64,000 nt of DNA from Mumia sp050632745 (GTDB lineage: Bacteria; Actinomycetota; Actinomycetes; Propionibacteriales; Nocardioidaceae), in the NCBI RefSeq assembly GCF_050632745.1, contig NZ_JBODSD010000002.1, positions 806,001-870,000 of the forward strand, given 5' to 3'. A program made the translations under genes and the position numbers. Of the stretch, positions 50,906 through 59,854 are shown one piece after another (position 1 is the first letter of the stretch; each line of letters begins with the position of its first letter). The notes beneath the pieces are model-generated. The model had not been told where the DNA came from and made no database searches. It worked only from the letters and a program-made list of their open reading frames with translations.

Positions 50906-52483
50906 CTAGGGCGTCAGCACCTTCCGCCGGACGCGGAGCATCGCCGACCCCGCCGGCGAGACGGCGAGCCGGGCGCGCAGGACCTCGTCGGGACCCTTCT
51001 TCCTGACCACCTGCTCGAGCACCGGCGCACGCCGCTCCGGGTCGAGCGGCACGGCGTTGACCGCGCGCTCGCCGAGGAACCACGTCCGGATCTGCAGACG
51101 CCAGGTTCCGGGCTCGAGCACGGGCCCGAAGTATCCGGCGAACGGGCGTACCTCTGCCTCGAGATCGACCGCCTGCAGCCAGGGGTCGTCCGGGCCGGGC
51201 TCGACGGCCGACGCCCGCGAGACGACCGGCCACTCGACCCCCGACTGGACGCTGCGGACCGAGAAGGAGCCGACCGCACGGTCGTGGGCCGTCATCGAGG
51301 TGCTGAGCACCGACTCACCGACCGTCACCGCGAGCGCGTCCGGTGTCGAGGTCCGCGCGACCAGCCCGTCACGGCTCGCCACCCGCACCGTGACCCGGAG
51401 CCGGAGGGTGTCACCGACCCAGCCCACCTCCGTCACGTCGACGCTCCGCTCGAGGCTGCGCAGTGCCCGGCTCACGGCGAGGAACACCGGCTCGTCACCC
51501 GCGCGCAGCGCCTGGAACCGCAGCCGCTTCAGCAGCGGCAGCTCGTCGTCGACCTCCTCGCCGAAGGTCCGGGTGACGAACGCCGCCGTGGCGGCGAAGT
51601 ACTCGTGCCGTGTCGCGGGCGGACGCCGGTCGAAGTTGTTGATGAAGACACGGCTGAAGCACTGCCGGGCTCCCTCGACCCGCAGCTCCCGCCTGACCGC
51701 CGGGTCGATGCCGCGGCGGTCGGCGACGTCGAGAGCGCCGGTGTAGTAGTCCCAGTACGCCACGGGATCGACCTTCTTGCTCGAGCTGTTCGTGCCGTCC
51801 TGGCGCCGGACCCAGCGGTAGCAGGGGTACGACGCCAGCACCGACACCACCGGCGACGACCCGAACACCTGCCCCATGAAGTGGTGGTCCTCCAACCGCA
51901 CCCGACCCTCAGGAAACCGGATCCCCCGCTCCAGCAAGAACGACCGCCGAAACAGCTTGTGCACCGTCCGCGACTGCATCACCCCGTCAGCCACCAGATC
52001 CGCACACCCGACATCACGCCCCGCCAAGTTCCAGTACGGCGTCCCCCCACCGACCCGAACCACCTTCCCCGCCACCACGTCCGAACCATGACGATCCGCC
52101 ATCGCCACCATCCGCTCCAACGCCTCAGGAAACAGCTCGTCGTCCTGATCGGAGAAGAACACATACTCCCCCCGCGCCCGCTCCAACCCCACGTTGCGCG
52201 GACGCCCCGGCCACCCCGAGTTCGGGATCGACACCACCACCATGTTCGAACGCTCCGCCGCCCGCGCCCGCAACCACACCAACGTCTGCGGATCACGCGA
52301 CCCGTCGTCGACGAACACCAGCTCCACACCACGCCGCCCCAACGACTGCGCATCCAACGACGCCAACAACGGCACCACGTTCGGACCCGGATCGAACACC
52401 GGCACCACCACCGAAACCCGCGGACCAGCCCACGGCAACCGACGCCGTACCCACCCCGACCAACCCGCCCCGACCACCGTCAA
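50906..52483 (-). CDS. GT2 glycosyltransferase, copy A (teichoic-acid TarS-like architecture)
   Basis: 525 residues, TTG start overlapping the stop of copy B (TTGA at 52483). N-terminal GT-A domain: RVSVVVPVFDPGPNVVPLL, FVDDGSRDPQTL (first Asp pair), VFFSDQDDELFPEAL (DxD) and RLEDHHFMGQVF. Residues 225-525 are a different domain: a helical bridge, then a beta-rich module (VGDTLRLRVTVRVASR). This layout resembles wall-teichoic-acid glycosyltransferases such as TarS. Residues 1-224 are identical to copy B and have atypical codons; residues 225 onward diverge. Confidence 0.85.
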   Translation of the reverse strand: MTVVGAGWSGWVRRRLPWAGPRVSVVVPVFDPGPNVVPLLASLDAQSLGRRGVELVFVDDGSRDPQTLVWLRARAAERSNMVVVSIPNSGWPGRPRNVGLERARGEYVFFSDQDDELFPEALERMVAMADRHGSDVVAGKVVRVGGGTPYWNLAGRDVGCADLVADGVMQSRTVHKLFRRSFLLERGIRFPEGRVRLEDHHFMGQVFGSSPVVSVLASYPCYRWVRRQDGTNSSSKKVDPVAYWDYYTGALDVADRRGIDPAVRRELRVEGARQCFSRVFINNFDRRPPATRHEYFAATAAFVTRTFGEEVDDELPLLKRLRFQALRAGDEPVFLAVSRALRSLERSVDVTEVGWVGDTLRLRVTVRVASRDGLVARTSTPDALAVTVGESVLSTSMTAHDRAVGSFSVRSVQSGVEWPVVSRASAVEPGPDDPWLQAVDLEAEVRPFAGYFGPVLEPGTWRLQIRTWFLGERAVNAVPLDPERRAPVLEQVVRKKGPDEVLRARLAVSPAGSAMLRVRRKVLTP

Positions 52484-52506
52484 CCACCCGCCACGTCGAC
52501 AACCCG
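51812..52506. repeat. 695-bp perfect direct repeat, copy A
   Basis: Base-for-base identical to 53440-54134 (offset 1628) in my line-by-line comparison. It includes the 24-base leader before the TTG start and the first 224 codons of GT2 copy A. The first base beyond each end differs between copies, so the boundaries are sharp. No terminal inverted repeats or transposase are seen. Confidence 0.95.
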
Positions 52507-54111
52507 GCGGCTGTGGTCACCACGAGGACGACCGGCGTCACCGTCACGCAGGGCGAGGACGAGCGCGCCTCCCCGGGCCCGGCGCACCCGTGCTCGGCGG
52601 AGGACGCCGTCGGAACGGACGCGCGCCCGTCCCTCGAGCGCCGGATGTCCCGGCGGGATCGTGACCTGCCGCAGGGCGCCGCGACCGAGCAGGCGCGAGC
52701 GGACCTGCACGACCCACCGCCCGGCGTGGATCTCCTGCCCGAGCACGCCGCGCGCGACGGGGAGGCGCGCCTCGACCGTGGCCACCTGCAGCGTGTCGCC
52801 GTCCGGTGGTGAGACCACGGTGCACGCCACGGTCTCGACCGGCCACTCGATCCCGGACGTCTGCTCGCGGATCGTCACCTCGGCGTGCCCGGCGTCCGGA
52901 GCCCCGACCGGCAGGACGGCGTCGGAGACGGACGGCACGACGATGCCGCCGACGCCGTCCGGACCGTCGCCCGCGACCGTGCGGACGGTCCCGAGGTCGT
53001 GGGTCCGAAGCCGGACGAGGATGCGCAGACGCAGCGCGTCCTTCTCCCAGCCGGCGTCGAGCAGCTCGGTCTCGACGGTGCTCGCGCGTGCCGCGCGCCG
53101 CACGGCGACGAGGGCGTCAGCGTCACCGCGACGCAGGGCGCGGACCTCCGAGCGACGCCAGACCGGCAGGTGGGGGTCGACCGACTCGGGGACGGAGCGA
53201 CGCACGAAGCCGGACACCGCCGCGAAGACCTCCTCGGCGGTCGACGCGGGGAGCCGGTCGAACCCGGAGACCGCGGCGCGCCCCATCGCCTGCGCCGCAC
53301 CGACCGTCCGCAGGCCCGTGACCACGGCGGGATCCGCGCCGGGCCGGTCGACCGCGTCGACGGCCCGCGAGAAGTAGTCCCAGTACGCCGCGTGGGTGAC
53401 GGCGGCGGCCGAGGTGTTGGACCCGTCGCGACGGTCGATCCAGCGGTAGCAGGGGTACGACGCCAGCACCGACACCACCGGCGACGACCCGAACACCTGC
53501 CCCATGAAGTGGTGGTCCTCCAACCGCACCCGACCCTCAGGAAACCGGATCCCCCGCTCCAGCAAGAACGACCGCCGAAACAGCTTGTGCACCGTCCGCG
53601 ACTGCATCACCCCGTCAGCCACCAGATCCGCACACCCGACATCACGCCCCGCCAAGTTCCAGTACGGCGTCCCCCCACCGACCCGAACCACCTTCCCCGC
53701 CACCACGTCCGAACCATGACGATCCGCCATCGCCACCATCCGCTCCAACGCCTCAGGAAACAGCTCGTCGTCCTGATCGGAGAAGAACACATACTCCCCC
53801 CGCGCCCGCTCCAACCCCACGTTGCGCGGACGCCCCGGCCACCCCGAGTTCGGGATCGACACCACCACCATGTTCGAACGCTCCGCCGCCCGCGCCCGCA
53901 ACCACACCAACGTCTGCGGATCACGCGACCCGTCGTCGACGAACACCAGCTCCACACCACGCCGCCCCAACGACTGCGCATCCAACGACGCCAACAACGG
54001 CACCACGTTCGGACCCGGATCGAACACCGGCACCACCACCGAAACCCGCGGACCAGCCCACGGCAACCGACGCCGTACCCACCCCGACCAACCCGCCCCG
54101 ACCACCGTCAA
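52480..54111 (-). CDS. GT2 glycosyltransferase, copy B
   Basis: 543 residues, TTG start at 54111. Residues 1-224 are identical to copy A (same GT-A motifs, SDQDDELF and EDHHFMGQVF). Residues 225 on are distinct: WIDRRDGSNTSAAAVTHAA, then VSGFVRRSVPESVDPHLPVW, and a beta-rich tail (LRLRILVRLRTHDLG; IEWPVETVACTVVSPP). The last eight residues (RVVDVAGG) come from the repeat of copy A, read before its start. Predicted to add sugar to a surface polymer; donor unknown. It is upstream of copy A on the same strand. Confidence 0.83.
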   Translation of the reverse strand: MTVVGAGWSGWVRRRLPWAGPRVSVVVPVFDPGPNVVPLLASLDAQSLGRRGVELVFVDDGSRDPQTLVWLRARAAERSNMVVVSIPNSGWPGRPRNVGLERARGEYVFFSDQDDELFPEALERMVAMADRHGSDVVAGKVVRVGGGTPYWNLAGRDVGCADLVADGVMQSRTVHKLFRRSFLLERGIRFPEGRVRLEDHHFMGQVFGSSPVVSVLASYPCYRWIDRRDGSNTSAAAVTHAAYWDYFSRAVDAVDRPGADPAVVTGLRTVGAAQAMGRAAVSGFDRLPASTAEEVFAAVSGFVRRSVPESVDPHLPVWRRSEVRALRRGDADALVAVRRAARASTVETELLDAGWEKDALRLRILVRLRTHDLGTVRTVAGDGPDGVGGIVVPSVSDAVLPVGAPDAGHAEVTIREQTSGIEWPVETVACTVVSPPDGDTLQVATVEARLPVARGVLGQEIHAGRWVVQVRSRLLGRGALRQVTIPPGHPALEGRARVRSDGVLRRARVRRARGGALVLALRDGDAGRPRGDHSRRVVDVAGG

Positions 54112-54134
54112 CCACCCGCCACGTCGACAACCCG
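53440..54134. repeat. 695-bp perfect direct repeat, copy B
   Basis: Second copy of the repeat at 51812-52506. It spans the N-terminal cassette of GT2 copy B and 23 bases of its leader. Recombination between the two would delete 1628 bp and leave one intact GT2 gene with the C-terminus of copy A. Confidence 0.95.
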
Positions 54135-54204
54135 AGACCGAACGAGACTCAGGATAGACTCGCTGGCTACCGACGAGAGGCTTCCGCGGGGGGAGGTCGT
54201 ACGG

Positions 54205-56610
54205 GTGAGATGGGTGCTCGAGCGCTCGCGTGCGCTCTCCCGGGGACTGCGAGCGCGCAGGCCGTCTGCTCCGCCGCCACCTCCGTCGGCGTGGGCCGCC
54301 GCGCTGCGGTCCGCGCGCTGGTCGCCCGCAGGTGGCCTCACGGTCGGTGGCTGGGCGTACGTCGAGGGCGTCGACACCGCGACCGTCCCGACCGCGGTGC
54401 GTCTCCTCCTCGTCGACGCGGCGACCGGTGCCACGGTCGAGGCACCGACCGCCGGCCGACGCGACCCGGAGGTCAACCACGTCGCCGCCGACCCGGACCA
54501 CGACTACGCGGCCGGCGCGTTCGAGGCCGACCTGCCCGTGCCGGACGGGGCGCCCGGGAGCGACTGGGACGTCCGCGTCGAGCTCCAGGTCGGCGAGCGC
54601 CAGTGGTCCGGTCCGTTGACCGGGCTCTTCCGGCGCGGCACGGCCGGCTGGATCGCCCGGCGTCTCCTCCCCGGGGGCGCCCAGGTCGTCCCGACGTGGT
54701 TGCCGGAGCGCGGCCTCGTCCTCCGCGTCGTCCGGCGCCAGGTCACCGCCCGGTCCGCGTCCGTCGACGGGGACCGGTGGACGCTCGAGGCCACCGTGAC
54801 CGGACGCCGTCCGGTCGAGGCGCACCTGGTCGGGGCGGGTGGCGCCGTGCTCGGCGGCGAGGTGCTCGACGCCGAGAAGGACGAGGGCGCCTGGAGGGCG
54901 CGCCTCCGGTTCCCCCTGCCGACCGCGCGCAGCGGCGACTGGGAACCTCACGTCAGTCTGGCCGGCGGGACCCGTCGACCGGTGCACTGGTCCGAGCAGG
55001 ACGGTCCGCCGCCGTCATCGGCGGTCACCGTCGTCGTGACACCGTCCGGCAAGCTGCGGCTCACCCATCCGGACGACGAGGTCGTCGTCGACGACGTCGC
55101 CGTCGACCTCGAAGCACAGCCCGGCCTGCACCTGCGCGGACGGGCGCCCTCGCACCTGCACGGGTTCAGCCTCGACCTCGTCGGACCGCGGACGGACAGC
55201 GCCGTCCAGGTCCAGGTGGTCGGGGGACGCTTCGAGGTGCGGGTCCCGCTGTGCGCAGCGTCGGACCTCTGGTCGAGCGACCCTCTCCCGCTGCCGATCG
55301 GCACGTACCGCAGCGAGGCGACCACCCCGGACGGGGAGGTCCTCCACGTGCGGCTCGCCCAGGAGGCGGTCGACCGCTCCTGCGGCCGGTGGACGTTCGG
55401 GCCCGAGCTCGCGGTCCGTCCCGAGCGCGGTGCGCGAGGTCGGCTCGAGGTCCGGCTGGCACCGCCCCGTGCGCCCGAGGAGTGGAGCGAGCTCGGCCAG
55501 CGCCGCGAGGACGAGGCGTACCGGACGCGGACGTACGCACCCGAGGACGCGGTGTTCTTCGAAAGCTTCCTGGGCAAGCGAGCCGCGTGCAACCCGCTGG
55601 CGATCCGCAACGAGCTGGCCCGGCGGCGCCCGGACCTCCGACGCGTCTGGGGAGTGTTCGAGAGCTCCGTCCCCGTGCCGCCCGGCGACGAGAAGGTCGT
55701 GATCGGGACGCGCGCCTGGCGTGACGCCCGCGGGTCGGCCCGGTACGTGGTGACCAACGACTGGCTCCGGCGCTTCGAGCACCGCGCCTTCCAGACCTAC
55801 GTCCAGACCTGGCACGGGACGCCGCTGAAGAGGCTGGCGCTGGACCGTCGCCCGCGTGGCCTGGACCCGGACTACCGGCGGCTGGTCCGCGAAGAGGCTG
55901 CGCGGTGGGACGTCCTGGTCAGCCAGAGCGCGTTCATGACCGGGGCCCTGCGCAGCGCGTACGGGTACGACGGGCCGATCCTCGAGGTCGGCTACCCGCG
56001 CAACGACATCCTGACCGCGGCCGACGCAGTGGACCGCGCGCGCCGCGTCCGTCGCCGGCTCGGCCTCGCCGACGACGCCCCGGTCGTCCTCTACGCCCCG
56101 ACCTGGCGCGAGGACGACGAGCGTCGTACGCCGCGCCCTCCCGACCCGGAGACGCTCGTCGCACGGATGGGGGCGATGACCCTCCTCGTCCGGGGGCACG
56201 CGGAGAACATCCGCAAGGACCGACGCATCGAGGGTCCGCACGTGCTCGACGTGACGCTCTACCCCGACGTCTCCGAGCTGTTCCTCGTCGCCGACGCCCT
56301 CGTGACCGACTACTCGTCGTTGATGTTCGACTTCGCGGTGACCGGACGGCCGATCGTCTTCTTCACCCCCGACCTCGACGACTACGGCGGCGACCTCCGT
56401 GGCTTCTACTTTCCGCTCGAGGAGGTCGCCCCAGGGCCGGTCCTGCGCTCGAGCGAGGACGTCGCCGACGCCCTCGCCGACCTGCCCGCGCTGCGCGAGG
56501 ACTACCGCGCCGCGTACACCGCGTGGCAGGAGCGCTTCGTCCCGATGGACGACGGCGGCGCGACCTCCCGGGTCGTCGACGCCGTCTGGCCGGACAGCAT
56601 CGCGTCGTGA
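54205..56610 (+). CDS. CDP-glycerol glycerophosphotransferase family protein (TagF-like), with beta-rich N-terminal domain
   Basis: 801 residues, GTG start with GGGGAGG 8 bases upstream. Residues 30-430 form at least two beta-rich modules (GLTVGGWAYVEGVDTATVPT; LEATVTGRRPVEAHLVG). The TagF domain (about 449-795) has FFESFLGKRAACNPLA, QTWHGTPLKRLALDRRP, GYPRNDILTAADAVDRA, VLYAPTWREDDERR, LLVRGHAENIRKD and LVTDYSSLMFDFAVTGRPI. The two catalytic His of TagF (WHGTPLK and RGHAEN) are kept. It should polymerise or prime glycerol-phosphate (or ribitol/glycosyl-phosphate) units. Divergent from GT2 copy B by 93 bases. Confidence 0.88.
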   Translation: MRWVLERSRALSRGLRARRPSAPPPPPSAWAAALRSARWSPAGGLTVGGWAYVEGVDTATVPTAVRLLLVDAATGATVEAPTAGRRDPEVNHVAADPDHDYAAGAFEADLPVPDGAPGSDWDVRVELQVGERQWSGPLTGLFRRGTAGWIARRLLPGGAQVVPTWLPERGLVLRVVRRQVTARSASVDGDRWTLEATVTGRRPVEAHLVGAGGAVLGGEVLDAEKDEGAWRARLRFPLPTARSGDWEPHVSLAGGTRRPVHWSEQDGPPPSSAVTVVVTPSGKLRLTHPDDEVVVDDVAVDLEAQPGLHLRGRAPSHLHGFSLDLVGPRTDSAVQVQVVGGRFEVRVPLCAASDLWSSDPLPLPIGTYRSEATTPDGEVLHVRLAQEAVDRSCGRWTFGPELAVRPERGARGRLEVRLAPPRAPEEWSELGQRREDEAYRTRTYAPEDAVFFESFLGKRAACNPLAIRNELARRRPDLRRVWGVFESSVPVPPGDEKVVIGTRAWRDARGSARYVVTNDWLRRFEHRAFQTYVQTWHGTPLKRLALDRRPRGLDPDYRRLVREEAARWDVLVSQSAFMTGALRSAYGYDGPILEVGYPRNDILTAADAVDRARRVRRRLGLADDAPVVLYAPTWREDDERRTPRPPDPETLVARMGAMTLLVRGHAENIRKDRRIEGPHVLDVTLYPDVSELFLVADALVTDYSSLMFDFAVTGRPIVFFTPDLDDYGGDLRGFYFPLEEVAPGPVLRSSEDVADALADLPALREDYRAAYTAWQERFVPMDDGGATSRVVDAVWPDSIAS

Positions 56611-59600
56611 GCCCGCCCTCCCCGAGGAGCTCGGTCGAACTCCGGCTGGACGGCGACCGGCTGTGCCTGGACCTCACCCCCGGGGAGGGGAAGAGGGTCC
56701 AGACGTTGCTCCTGCGCTACCGCGACACCCCGCAGGAGACCGCTCTCGCCCCGGACCGTCGCACCGGCGGCACTGCTCACCTCGCCCTCGACGTGCCGGC
56801 CGTCGTACGGGCCGACCCGTCGTGCGAGTGGATCGACCTCTGGATGGTGCTCGAGGGCGAGGACGCACCACGACGCGCCGGAAGCTTCGCCTCGACCGAG
56901 CGGACGCACGCCGTCACGCCCGTCCAGGTGGACGGGCGCACGGCCACGGTCCACATCACGCACAAGGGCAACGTCAGCATCCGGGTGCAGGCCGAGCGCT
57001 CCCGCGAGGTCGCGCTGTGGACGCGCGACATCACCCTGCGGGACGGACGCATCCGCTTCGCCACCGACGTCGTCACCCACAACGTCGCCGCCGCCTCCGC
57101 CGTCCTCACCGTGACCTCGCGCGAGAGCGGGGCGAGCACCGAGGTCCCCGTCGCGCTGCGCCTGCTCGCCGACGAGACGCGACGCGTCCACGGTCTTCTG
57201 CGCTACCGGGTCGCCGCCGACCTCCCCGTCCTCTCGCTCCCGCGCAGCGGCGAGCACGACAGCGACATCGTCGACCTCACCCTCGTGCTCACCCTCGACG
57301 GCTTCGACGAGCCGGTCGAGCGCGGCGTCAGGATCCCGCCGTACCGGATCCGGCGACGACTGCGGGCGACCGAGGTGTCCGACGGTCCGGTCGGACACCT
57401 CGTCACGCCGTACTTCACCTTCAAGGCACAGCGCCTCTGCCTGCGCATCGAGACGTACGCCGCCGCCGACCTCGCCTACCTGCGCCGCGTGCTGCGGTTC
57501 GCGTGGGCGTTCGAGGTGGCCCGACCCTTCGCGCGCATCTGGCTCGTCGGCGAGCTCCCGTACAAGGCCCAGGACACCGGCTTCCACTTCTTCCGCTGGG
57601 TCCGCCTGAACCACCCACGACGCCGCGCGTACTACGTCATCGAGCGCGACTCTCCCGAGCGGGCCAACGTCGAGCCGTTCGGGAACGTCGTCCTCCACCG
57701 GTCGCGCCGCCACATCCTCTACTCGTTGCTGGCCTCCCGCCTCGTCGGTTCGCACCACGCCGAGTACCTCCTCGCCTCGCGCAACCCGCGCTTCGTCCGG
57801 TGGTGCCGGGGCGTGCGGGTGTTCCTGCAGCACGGCGTGATGGGCACCAAGAACATGACGGGCAACTACGGCCGCCGCGCCTCGTCGGACTTCCGGACCG
57901 ACCTCTTCCTCGTCAGCTCCGAGCGCGAGCGCGAGATGGTGGTCGACGACTTCGAGTTCTTCCCCAGCCAGGTCCGCGTCACCGGCCTCTCGCGCTTCGA
58001 CACGCTGCTCGCCGACGACGTCCCCGTGGAGCGGTCGCTCCTGATCATCCCGACGTGGCGGGACTGGCTGCGGCCTCGCGACTTCGCGGAGAGCGCGTTC
58101 TTCGAGCAGTGGGACGGCCTCCTGAACTCCCCGCGGTTCCAGGAGACGGTCCGCCGCCACGACCTGACCGTCCGCTTCATCCTCCACCCGAACATGCGCG
58201 ACTACGCCGAGCGCTTCCACGCGCCGGGGGTCCTCGTCCTCCAGCAGGGCGACGCTCCCGTGCAGGAGCTCATGAAGCGCAGCGCGGTCATGATCACCGA
58301 CTACTCGAGCGTCGGGTTCGACTTCAGCTTCCTGCACCGACCGGTCATCTACTTCCAGTTCGACCGCGCGCGCTTCCTCGGGGCACGCGGGTCGCACCTG
58401 GACCTCGACGCGCACCTGCCCGGCGATGTCGCGACGACGCAGGACGAGGTCCTCGACCGTCTCGACGCGGTGATCGGCGACCGGATGAGGATCTCCGCGC
58501 GCAACCGCGAGCGCGCCGACGCCTTCCTCGAGCACCGCGACCGCGACAACAACGCCCGGATCTACGAGGAGGTGCGCCGGGCCTGGTCACCCCTGACGCC
58601 GTTGCTGCGGCTGCGCAGCGCAGCGCCGTCCCGAGCCCTGTTCAACCGGTTCCGGCACAGCCGGCCGTACCTCCCGACGATGCGCGCGCTCTACCGGGCG
58701 GCGAAGCTCCTCCCGCGGCGCGACCTCGTCGTCTTCGAGAGCGCGAACGGGAAGCAGTACGGCGACAGTCCCCGCTACCTGTACGAGAAGCTCCTCGAGC
58801 GTGGCACGGACAAGACGCTGGTCTGGGTCGACGACTCGACGGTCCGCCTGCCCGACCCGACCACGCGCAAGGTCCGTCGCCTGACGCCGCGCTACTTCTG
58901 GTTGCTCGGTCGCGCCAGCCACTGGATCAACAACCAGAACTTCCCGCACTACCTGCGGCCGGCGCGGGGAACCCGCTACGTGCAGACGTGGCACGGGACG
59001 CCGCTGAAGAAGATGCAGCACGACCTCGAGCACGTCCACGGCAGGTCCGAGGGCTACCTCGAGCGCGTCGCGAAGATGACGGGCTACTGGGACGACCTCG
59101 TGTCCCCCAGCCCGTACGCGACGGGCGCCTTCCGCAGCGCGTTCCGCTACGCCGGTCGGGTGCTCGAGACCGGGTACCCGCGCAACGACGTGCTCCACCG
59201 CCCCGACGTCGACGAGCACGCCGCCCTGGTCCGTCGGCGCCTCGGCGTCCCCGCCGGCACCCGGGTCGTGCTGTACGCGCCGACGTTCCGCGACGACCGG
59301 ACGAGCGGCGGACGGTTCGCGCCGCAGGCCGAGCTCGACCTCGCGCTGCTCCACGACCGGCTCGGCGACTCCGTCGTCGTCCTGCTGCGCATGCACTCCG
59401 TCGTCAGGGGCCGGCCGCCGGTCCCGGAGGAGCTCCGGGACTTCGCGCGGGACGTCTCGCGCTACCCGGACACGCAGGAGCTCCTGCTCGCGGCCGACGT
59501 GCTGGTGACGGACTACTCGTCGGTGATGTTCGACTTCGCGACGCTGGACCGGCCGATGGTGTTCTTCACCTACGACCTCGACCACTACCGCGACGAGCTG

Positions 59601-59816
59601 CGCGGGTTCTACTTCCCGTTCGAGGAGCAGGCACCGGGTCCACTCGTCCGTACGACCGACGCGGTCGCCGACGCGCTCGTGCGGGCGCTCGCGGGTGACG
59701 ACGGCTACGCGGCCGCCCGCGAGGAGTTCCGCGCGCGGTTCGCACCGCTCGACGACGGCCACGCCTCCGAGCGCGTGCTCGACGCGGTCTTCGGCGACGA
59801 CGCCACCGACACCTGA
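56607..59816 (+). CDS. Tandem-domain CDP-glycerol glycerophosphotransferase family protein (two TagF/TagB-like domains)
   Basis: 1069 residues, GTG overlapping the upstream stop (GTGA). Residues 1-290 are beta-rich. The first glycerophosphotransferase-like domain (about 300-650) has YKAQDTGFHFFRWVRLN, VFLQHGVMGTKNMTG, IIPTWRDWLRP, RFILHPNMRDY and MITDYSSVGFDFSFLHRP. The second (about 700-1060) has VVFESANGKQYGDSPRYLY, QTWHGTPLKKMQHD, VLYAPTFRDDR, LLRMHSVVRG and LVTDYSSVMFDFATLDRP. All catalytic His/Asp positions appear intact in both. It may prime and extend a phosphodiester-linked polymer, like TagB plus TagF in one chain. Confidence 0.88.
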   Translation: MSPPSPRSSVELRLDGDRLCLDLTPGEGKRVQTLLLRYRDTPQETALAPDRRTGGTAHLALDVPAVVRADPSCEWIDLWMVLEGEDAPRRAGSFASTERTHAVTPVQVDGRTATVHITHKGNVSIRVQAERSREVALWTRDITLRDGRIRFATDVVTHNVAAASAVLTVTSRESGASTEVPVALRLLADETRRVHGLLRYRVAADLPVLSLPRSGEHDSDIVDLTLVLTLDGFDEPVERGVRIPPYRIRRRLRATEVSDGPVGHLVTPYFTFKAQRLCLRIETYAAADLAYLRRVLRFAWAFEVARPFARIWLVGELPYKAQDTGFHFFRWVRLNHPRRRAYYVIERDSPERANVEPFGNVVLHRSRRHILYSLLASRLVGSHHAEYLLASRNPRFVRWCRGVRVFLQHGVMGTKNMTGNYGRRASSDFRTDLFLVSSEREREMVVDDFEFFPSQVRVTGLSRFDTLLADDVPVERSLLIIPTWRDWLRPRDFAESAFFEQWDGLLNSPRFQETVRRHDLTVRFILHPNMRDYAERFHAPGVLVLQQGDAPVQELMKRSAVMITDYSSVGFDFSFLHRPVIYFQFDRARFLGARGSHLDLDAHLPGDVATTQDEVLDRLDAVIGDRMRISARNRERADAFLEHRDRDNNARIYEEVRRAWSPLTPLLRLRSAAPSRALFNRFRHSRPYLPTMRALYRAAKLLPRRDLVVFESANGKQYGDSPRYLYEKLLERGTDKTLVWVDDSTVRLPDPTTRKVRRLTPRYFWLLGRASHWINNQNFPHYLRPARGTRYVQTWHGTPLKKMQHDLEHVHGRSEGYLERVAKMTGYWDDLVSPSPYATGAFRSAFRYAGRVLETGYPRNDVLHRPDVDEHAALVRRRLGVPAGTRVVLYAPTFRDDRTSGGRFAPQAELDLALLHDRLGDSVVVLLRMHSVVRGRPPVPEELRDFARDVSRYPDTQELLLAADVLVTDYSSVMFDFATLDRPMVFFTYDLDHYRDELRGFYFPFEEQAPGPLVRTTDAVADALVRALAGDDGYAAAREEFRARFAPLDDGHASERVLDAVFGDDATDT

Positions 59817-59854
59817 GCGGCGCCGGCGCAGGAGCCGTGCCGAGATCGCCGGGT

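Noticed and set aside
47572..51006. Plus-strand open frame of 1144 codons opposite clpC and across the methyltransferase
   Set aside because: It shadows clpC and runs out of frame through 49931-50902. Composition is not protein-like.
51876..52091. Plus-strand open frames inside the repeat (also 53504-53719)
   Set aside because: They are identical only because the DNA is duplicated, and they are antisense to the GT2 cassette; translation is unlike known proteins.
51812..54134. Insertion sequence or transposon as cause of the 695-bp repeat
   Set aside because: No transposase, terminal inverted repeats or target duplications at either end; the repeat is coding and in frame.
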